10,513 bases of DNA, taken from positions 1 to 10,513 of the forward strand of contig DFKI01000167.1 of NCBI GenBank assembly GCA_002373325.1, given 5' to 3'. The notes beneath the pieces were generated by a model, which was not told where the DNA came from, made no database searches, and saw nothing but the letters and a program-made list of their open reading frames with translations. A program made the translations under genes and the position numbers. This stretch comes from Treponema sp. UBA3649 (lineage in GTDB: Bacteria; Spirochaetota; Spirochaetia; Treponematales; Treponemataceae). This document shows, in pieces, positions 6,545-10,513 of the stretch (positions within the stretch are counted from its first letter, which is position 1; each line of letters opens with the position of its first letter).

Positions 6545-6573
6545 ATTGTACATGAATATGGAAGAAACTTCAA
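6545..6573 (-). promoter_or_regulatory. Proximal cysE promoter, predicted to give a nearly leaderless mRNA
   Basis: The minus strand has -35 TTGAAG (6573-6568), a 17-nt spacer and the -10 TACAAT (6550-6545). Transcription would start at about 6540-6537, only three to six bases before the ATG at 6534. The alternative ATG at 6546 would lie inside the -10 box and could not be made from this promoter. Confidence 0.55.
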
Positions 6574-6600
6574 CAGCCCGACAAGGATTAAAAACGGCAC

Positions 6601-6644
6601 AAAAAAATAGCGATCCCAAGAAGCAACGCTACCCAGGACCGCTA
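6601..6644 (-). terminator. Intrinsic terminator of the cysE-upstream RNA
   Basis: UAGCGGUCC (6644-6636) pairs with GGAUCGCUA (6616-6608) over nine positions with one G-U. The 19-nt loop is followed at once by seven U (6607-6601). This is the standard stem plus U-tract form, and it lies 66 nt before the chosen cysE start. Confidence 0.75.
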
Positions 6645-6695
6645 CCGTCCAGTTTCCCGGACATCGGAGAGAGTTTATCAGCTTATTTACAAGCT
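6601..6695 (-). ncRNA. Candidate small RNA or attenuator/riboswitch-like leader upstream of cysE
   Basis: A promoter at 6702-6730 predicts an RNA starting near 6695 and ending in U7 at 6601. Three elements follow in order. A 5' stem AGCUU/AAGCU lies at 6680-6695, starting at the first base. A 6-bp hairpin GUCCGG-GAAA-CUGGAC lies at 6647-6662 with a GNRA tetraloop. A 9-bp terminator stem UAGCGGUCC/GGAUCGCUA lies at 6608-6644. An alternative helix, GGAC (6647-6650) with GUCC (6636-6639), would break both the tetraloop hairpin and the terminator, which is how attenuators switch. GGUAGCG occurs twice in the RNA. I do not recognise a known riboswitch, T-box, SRP RNA or 6S RNA in it. It could be a free small RNA of about 95 nt or a cysE control element. 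Confidence 0.6.
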
Positions 6696-6701
6696 ATTCT
6701 G

Positions 6702-6730
6702 ATTCTATGCCATAAATAAAAAAAAGTCAA
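6702..6730 (-). promoter_or_regulatory. Strong distal promoter for the cysE-upstream RNA
   Basis: The minus strand has -35 TTGACT (6730-6725), a 17-nt T-rich spacer and the -10 TAGAAT (6707-6702). The predicted start is near 6695. Five of six bases match consensus in each box and the spacing is optimal. Confidence 0.75.
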
Positions 6731-6934
6731 TACCTTGCGCAAAGATTTTTTTGAAAATCAGCATGGGGACAGTTTGAAAATTGAGTGACTGGCATATTAA
6801 CATCTTTTACAAAATCACGTCAACGGCAAGGCTCAAAAAACCGCAAAAAAAATTTAAAAAATTCTCGCGGAAAAAAAATCCGTTGTCCTCAAGAAAAAAT
6901 TTTTGAAATTCCTTGGATTTTTTTTTCTAATCTC
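6731..6934. other. AT-rich divergent intergenic region with A-tracts
   Basis: No gene is supported here. From 6835 the sequence carries repeated A- and T-tracts (6835-6840, 6845-6852, 6856-6861, 6871-6878, 6894-6899, 6918-6926). The first three are spaced at about one helical turn, which predicts bent DNA upstream of the promoter at 6935. A short palindrome CGGA-A7-TCCG lies at 6868-6882. Confidence 0.5.
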
Positions 6935-6951
6935 TTGCCAAGCAATTTCAA
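6903..6951. repeat. Inverted repeat with 14-bp arms overlapping the AAA+ gene promoter
   Basis: TTGAAATTCCTTGG (6903-6916) and CCAAGCAATTTCAA (6938-6951) are reverse complements at 13 of 14 positions, separated by 21 nt containing T9. The right arm covers the end of the -35 box and the first 11 bases of the spacer of the promoter at 6935-6963. It could be a repressor operator with half-sites about 35 nt apart centre to centre, or a cruciform. Confidence 0.55.
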
Positions 6952-6963
6952 TTTCTTTATATT
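6935..6963 (+). promoter_or_regulatory. Promoter of the AAA+ ATPase gene
   Basis: The -35 TTGCCA (6935-6940) and -10 TATATT (6958-6963) are separated by 17 nt. Transcription should start near 6970, leaving a 5' untranslated region of about 165 nt. A small inverted repeat CTCAA-AAAA-TTGAG follows at 6974-6987, just after the start point. Confidence 0.65.
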
Positions 6964-7050
6964 GTGTCTTGCACTCAAAAAATTGAGGTAACTTTGAAAA
7001 CGCGAAGATGGCTTTTCTAAAAGAGGTTTTAGGGATTCCATAAACACACA

Positions 7051-7135
7051 GGAGGAATGAAGGAATATCTTCATTAAGTTCTAATCCAGGGACTTGAGCC
7101 AAAGAACTCTGGAATCAAGATGGGAGATCAGAAAA
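7051..7135 (+). promoter_or_regulatory. Structured 5' leader of the AAA+ gene
   Basis: A 7-bp hairpin AATGAAG-GAATAT-CTTCATT lies at 7056-7075, directly after an exposed GGAGG (7051-7055). Two further pairings compete for the same bases: AGTTCT (7077-7082) with AGAACT (7103-7108), and CCAGGG (7086-7091) with CTCTGG (7107-7112). The real start codon at 7136 is preceded by GGGAG (7122-7126). A six-codon frame (MKEYLH, 7057-7077) follows the GGAGG, but the one-base gap makes it a poor start. Confidence 0.35.
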
Positions 7136-9031
7136 ATGATAACAATCCAGCATCTATGCAACGCCGTGACGTTCTTTTTAAAAGAAGAGTACAAATACAA
7201 GAACGTGCACAAGGAAATCGACACATCGATTGAGAACCTTGCCCTTGTCCTGAGCCTGGACATGAAGACAAAATGTTATCTGGACAGAAAGCGCAAAGAC
7301 TTTGAGTTGCCAAGCAATTACCGGAGAAGGTTCCTGCCTCCATTTCTGAAAAAGGGATTCATAGGCCCCCTGACTTTCAAGAGGATAAAATCACGCCTGA
7401 TTAAAAATCTGAAAAATGTTCCCGAATGCACAGAACTGTATGAGGAGAAAACTTTAGAAATCATAAGATTTCCATCGGAAATTAATGAATTTTTTACGGA
7501 CAGGCTCTCAGATCTCGCTCCACGGCTCGGATGCCTTGACGAAGAGTCAAAGCACATCTTGGCTTTTTTGTTCATATTTCAAAGAAGCGTCTTCAGGAAC
7601 ATTATCTTCACCAAGGACTTTTCCAGCGCCAAGACACTCAGGCTTCTCGAACAGATTTTCGGATTTACCCCGGAACAAATATGCGGCTCATTGAACCACA
7701 TGAACGATTTGGGACTGATTGAATTTGATGAATACGACGGCACCCCCACAACATCAAGTTTCACCTGCATGACGATTGACCGGCTCCGCTCGATTCCGCA
7801 TTATCTCAGCCCAACGAATCTTGATGAATACACGTGCGACATTACACTGAAAGAAGCGGAAGAAGCATCCCAGGACAAGATATACGGAATCACAGCCGAT
7901 GATAACTCATACCTGGATTCATATATCTACACCATGCTCGTACAAAGCCACAAAAGTTTTTGGGTCATCAAATCCCCTGCCCCTATCTGCGACATCTTGA
8001 CCGAGTTTGAGATTACCGAAGCCGGGCCACTGGATTATCTATGGCTGAAGGACTGGGATGAGGACCTGGAGCAGATAAAACAGATTGAGTTCCTTCTTGA
8101 AACATCTTCCACAAAGCTTTTGGTTTCCGGGGAGAATCTCTTTTCCAACGAGATAAAATGCATTACCGTATCAAAAACAGACTCATACGGCACGGTTTTC
8201 AACATAAAAAGGAGAGGAGCCGAGGCCCTGCCTTTTGTCACCGTCGTAAATCCGGAAGACATAGTTGACGAGACACTGATTTTTGACAAGGATACAGAAA
8301 TGCAGATTGACGAGATTCAGAAGCTATGCAGCCCGAAAGGTTTCAGTGCTTACAAGGACATGGCCATAAACAAACCCTTGAGCGTAATGTTCATGGGTGC
8401 GTCCGGAACAGGAAAAACGGCTGTCTCACACCAGATTTCCAAAAGATGCGAAAGACCGATGTGGAATATTGAGAGCGGAAAAATAATCTCAAGCGCCGTG
8501 GGAGAAACTGAACGCAACGTACACACTCTTTTCGCGGCCTATAACAAAACGGTGGAATCAGGCAAAAACTTTCCGATTCTCTTTATAAATGAATGTGACT
8601 TTCTTCTGCAAAAAAGGCTCGAAAATCCGTCGCAGGGTTCGGAGTTGTCCAGCAACACAATCAACTCTGTCCTTTTGGATTCCATAGAGCGCTGCAAGGG
8701 AATCCTGATTTGCACTACGAACATGACAAATTTTGATGACGCTTTCTCACGCCGATTCATATACAAGGTTCATTTCAACAATCTGGACACAGATTTCAAG
8801 ATGCTCTTCCTGAAAAAATTTCTTCCGGATTACAGCGACGAGGATTACAATTACCTCATGCGGTTTTCAATCTCCCCGGATGAGATACGGACATTGCAAA
8901 TGAAAGCCAACTTATACAAGCAAATATACAACGCAGAGGACTGTCCTTTTGAGTACATAAAAAGCTGCGTATCGACCATGAACTTCCGCGAGCAGAGTCA
9001 AAGTTTCACCACGGGATTCAGATGCCGTTGA
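7136..9031 (+). CDS. AAA+ ATPase of unassigned function with winged-helix-like N-terminal part
   Basis: From the ATG at 7136 (GGGAG nine to ten bases upstream; a TTG at 7094 lacks such a site) the protein has 631 aa. It has no signal peptide or membrane span. The C-terminal third is an AAA+ domain: Walker A GASGTGKT (421-428), a GETERN segment after it, Walker B ILFINECD with N485-E486 where D-E is usual, sensor 1 TTN (N529) and arginine finger candidates in AFSRRF (R539/R540). I recall bacterial AAA proteins with an FNEAD-type box and an ERRFLYKI finger like this one, so the Asn may be a family trait. The usual GG/GQ-IEN sensor-2 segment is replaced by SPDEIRTLQMK. Residues of about 105-185 look like a winged-helix region; 230-370 matches nothing I know. 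It stands alone, with its own promoter and no partner gene. No specific function can be assigned. Confidence 0.8.
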   Translation: MITIQHLCNAVTFFLKEEYKYKNVHKEIDTSIENLALVLSLDMKTKCYLDRKRKDFELPSNYRRRFLPPFLKKGFIGPLTFKRIKSRLIKNLKNVPECTELYEEKTLEIIRFPSEINEFFTDRLSDLAPRLGCLDEESKHILAFLFIFQRSVFRNIIFTKDFSSAKTLRLLEQIFGFTPEQICGSLNHMNDLGLIEFDEYDGTPTTSSFTCMTIDRLRSIPHYLSPTNLDEYTCDITLKEAEEASQDKIYGITADDNSYLDSYIYTMLVQSHKSFWVIKSPAPICDILTEFEITEAGPLDYLWLKDWDEDLEQIKQIEFLLETSSTKLLVSGENLFSNEIKCITVSKTDSYGTVFNIKRRGAEALPFVTVVNPEDIVDETLIFDKDTEMQIDEIQKLCSPKGFSAYKDMAINKPLSVMFMGASGTGKTAVSHQISKRCERPMWNIESGKIISSAVGETERNVHTLFAAYNKTVESGKNFPILFINECDFLLQKRLENPSQGSELSSNTINSVLLDSIERCKGILICTTNMTNFDDAFSRRFIYKVHFNNLDTDFKMLFLKKFLPDYSDEDYNYLMRFSISPDEIRTLQMKANLYKQIYNAEDCPFEYIKSCVSTMNFREQSQSFTTGFRCR

Positions 9032-9036
9032 AATCA

Positions 9037-9085
9037 ACAAGGGAAGTGCTGATTAAGAAGAGTCTTTAACCGGCGCTTCCTTTGT
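9037..9085. terminator. Stem-loop between the converging AAA+ and radA ends
   Basis: ACAAGGGAAGTGC (9037-9049) pairs with GCGCTTCCTTTGT (9073-9085) over 13 positions, two of them G-U in the plus-strand RNA. The loop contains an inner stem UUAAGA/UCUUUAA. The hairpin starts six bases after the AAA+ stop and runs into the last codons of radA. There is no real U-tract on either strand, so it may stop transcription poorly or serve mainly as a 3' end stabiliser. It is more stable in the plus-strand RNA. Confidence 0.45.
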
Positions 9086-10454
9086 GTTGTGCCGCGAACA
9101 GTTTTCCTATCAGCGTCTTGATTGAGTCCACCGCCACAGTTCCGTCCTCTTTTGAAGGAGCGAGAATCCTAGTGTAGCCGAGTTCATGCGATGTCTTCAC
9201 TCTCTGCTTGAGTTTCGCGACCGGCCTGATTTCACCCGCAAGACTGAGCTCACCGACCACCAGAGTCTTTTCCGGCAATGGAACGTCGGTTCTCGCAGAA
9301 TAAAGGGATGCAGCAAGAGCCGCGTCTATGGCACTCTCTGTAAGACGGACTCCACCCGCAACGTTGATGTAGATGTCCTGATCGGAAAATCTGAGCCCCG
9401 CACGCTTTTCAAGAACCGCAGCAACCCTGCTCACACGCGCGGAGTCAATCCTGTCGGAATAAACACGGCTCATGGATGCCTTCGCTGGAACCGTGAGCGC
9501 CTGAATCTCCACGACGAAAACACGGGAGCCCTCGAAAACTGGAACGCACGCAACACCCGCAGGAGTCTCTCCCTCCCGCCTCGTGATAAAAAGGGAGCTC
9601 GGATCATTCACGGATTTTAGCCCGTCCGCCTCCATCTCGAAAATGCCCAGCTCGTCAATGGAACCGAAGCGGTTTTTCATGGCATGTAGGAACCGGTACT
9701 CATCGCTCGCATCACCCGCACGCTCGAATGAAATCACCGTGTCCACCATGTGCTCAAGGCTCTTTGGTCCCGCAATCGCTCCGTCCTTCGTTACGTGGGC
9801 CGTCATAAACAAAACTGAGTCACGCTCCTTCACCCAGGAAATGAGCTCGTTGGCACAGTACTTGAGCTGGTTTATGGTTCCCGGGATGAGTCCCTGCTGC
9901 ACCGAGTACACGGTCTGGATTGAGTCGATTATAACGAGCATGGGATTCAGGCTGTCAAGGGCATCAAGGATATCCTCAAGACGGAGGGTACAGAGAATCT
10001 CCAGGGAATCCACCTCAAGACCAAGCCTCACCGCGCGCCCCTTAATCTGGGAGGCAGACTCCTCGCCCGACACATAGAGCACACGTCCCTTCCCCGCATT
10101 TTTCAGAACCGATGCCGCAGTCTGAATGAGCAAAGTTGACTTGCCGATTCCGGGCTCACCTCCCAAAAGGATGGCAGAACGCCTCGTGGCCCCTCCTCCG
10201 AGCACCCTGTCAAACTCAGAGTTCCCGGTGGAAAGACGCTCCTCGGACTGTATGTTTATGCGGCTCATGGGAACAGGACGCACCTTCACCGAAGTCCCGT
10301 CAGCGTTAAGACGTGGGGAAGCCGCATTCGGATCCACGATGCACTCCTGCAAAGTATTCCACTCCCCGCACTCAGGACACTTTCCGAGCCACCCCGGCTG
10401 CGTATATCCGCACTTAGAGCACTTGTAAACAATGGAGCCTTTTTTCTTACCCAT
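9066..10454 (-). CDS. radA: DNA repair/recombination ATPase RadA (Sms)
   Basis: RadA is a hexameric RecA-like DNA helicase that processes recombination intermediates by driving branch migration. From the ATG at 10454 it has 462 aa, the usual size. This start is chosen because AAGGTGG lies five to six bases upstream; a GTG nine bases further up overlaps that site. Domains in order are a four-cysteine zinc finger (C12, C15, C26, C29), the RecA-like core with Walker A GGEPGIGKST (98-107), Walker B LVIID (173-177) and the RadA-specific KNRFG motif (260-264), and a Lon-like C-terminal domain (about 290-462, with VAGGVRLTE and GELSLAGEIRPV). All key residues are present. It converges with the AAA+ gene, 34 nt apart stop to stop. 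Confidence 0.96.
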   Translation of the reverse strand: MGKKKGSIVYKCSKCGYTQPGWLGKCPECGEWNTLQECIVDPNAASPRLNADGTSVKVRPVPMSRINIQSEERLSTGNSEFDRVLGGGATRRSAILLGGEPGIGKSTLLIQTAASVLKNAGKGRVLYVSGEESASQIKGRAVRLGLEVDSLEILCTLRLEDILDALDSLNPMLVIIDSIQTVYSVQQGLIPGTINQLKYCANELISWVKERDSVLFMTAHVTKDGAIAGPKSLEHMVDTVISFERAGDASDEYRFLHAMKNRFGSIDELGIFEMEADGLKSVNDPSSLFITRREGETPAGVACVPVFEGSRVFVVEIQALTVPAKASMSRVYSDRIDSARVSRVAAVLEKRAGLRFSDQDIYINVAGGVRLTESAIDAALAASLYSARTDVPLPEKTLVVGELSLAGEIRPVAKLKQRVKTSHELGYTRILAPSKEDGTVAVDSIKTLIGKLFAAQHKGSAG

Positions 10455-10465
10455 CAAAACCACCT

Positions 10466-10513
10466 TTTTTCAATTTTCAACTCTCACCTTTCAGTTTTCA
10501 GTTTTCACCTTTC
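10466..10513 (-). repeat. Heptanucleotide tandem repeat upstream of radA
   Basis: Read on the minus strand from the edge, the sequence is in register every seven bases: (T)GAAAGG, TGAAAAC, TGAAAAC, TGAAAGG, TGAGAGT, TGAAAAT, TGAAAAA. Five positions are nearly fixed (TGAAA) and the last two vary. The array runs off the right edge, so its length is unknown. It ends one base before the AAGGTGG site of radA. Confidence 0.8.

Noticed and set aside
6535..6600. N-terminal extension of cysE to the GTG at 6600
   Set aside because: No Shine-Dalgarno; the GTG follows the terminator U-tract directly and the extension contains the proximal promoter hexamers.
6854..7102. An 82-codon minus-strand frame opposite the AAA+ promoter region
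   Set aside because: It is built from A/T tracts, overlaps the promoter and inverted repeat on the other strand, and has no good ribosome binding site.
7094..7135. TTG start 42 bases upstream for the AAA+ gene
   Set aside because: It has no ribosome binding site, while the ATG at 7136 has GGGAG at acceptable spacing.

Overview
The window reads as chromosomal DNA of a host-associated Treponema or close spirochaete relative (inference). The main reason is the gene order rpmG-secE-nusG-rplK-rplA-rplJ-rplL-rpoB, which I recall from Treponema pallidum. The RpoB and L7/L12 sequences and the generally good Shine-Dalgarno sites fit a mesophilic, moderately AT-leaning bacterium. No mobile element, integrase, CRISPR array or rRNA is visible.

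Positions 1-5600, all on the minus strand, form one translation/transcription operon. A textbook sigma70-type promoter (5571-5599) leads into tRNA-Thr(GGU), rpmG (L33), tRNA-Trp(CCA), secE, nusG, rplK, rplA, rplJ, rplL and the first 400 codons of rpoB, which runs off the left edge. rplK-rplA-rplJ are fused by TAATG stop/start overlaps. By contrast, rplJ-rplL (223 nt) and rplL-rpoB (368 nt) are separated by unusually long spacers containing stem-loops. This is the reverse of the familiar layout, in which the L10 leader precedes rplJ.

Positions 5659-6534 (minus) encode a serine O-acetyltransferase of the CysE/EpsC type. Upstream of it lies the most interesting element in the window. A strong promoter (6702-6730) is followed by about 95 nt containing a 5' stem, a GAAA-capped hairpin and a canonical intrinsic terminator ending in U7 (6601-6644). 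It is either a stand-alone small RNA or an attenuator/riboswitch-like leader for cysE. A second promoter (6545-6573) downstream would produce a nearly leaderless cysE mRNA.

Positions 6601-7135 form a divergent, AT-rich intergenic region. It contains A-tracts and a good plus-strand promoter (6935-6963) overlapped by a 14-bp-arm inverted repeat. The promoter drives, after a structured leader of about 165 nt, an unassigned AAA+ ATPase (7136-9031) with an N-E in place of D-E in Walker B. It has no obvious partner gene here.

Positions 9037-10513: the AAA+ gene converges on radA (DNA recombination/repair ATPase, minus strand), with a shared stem-loop between the two ends. A heptanucleotide tandem repeat lies just upstream of the radA ribosome binding site and runs off the right edge.
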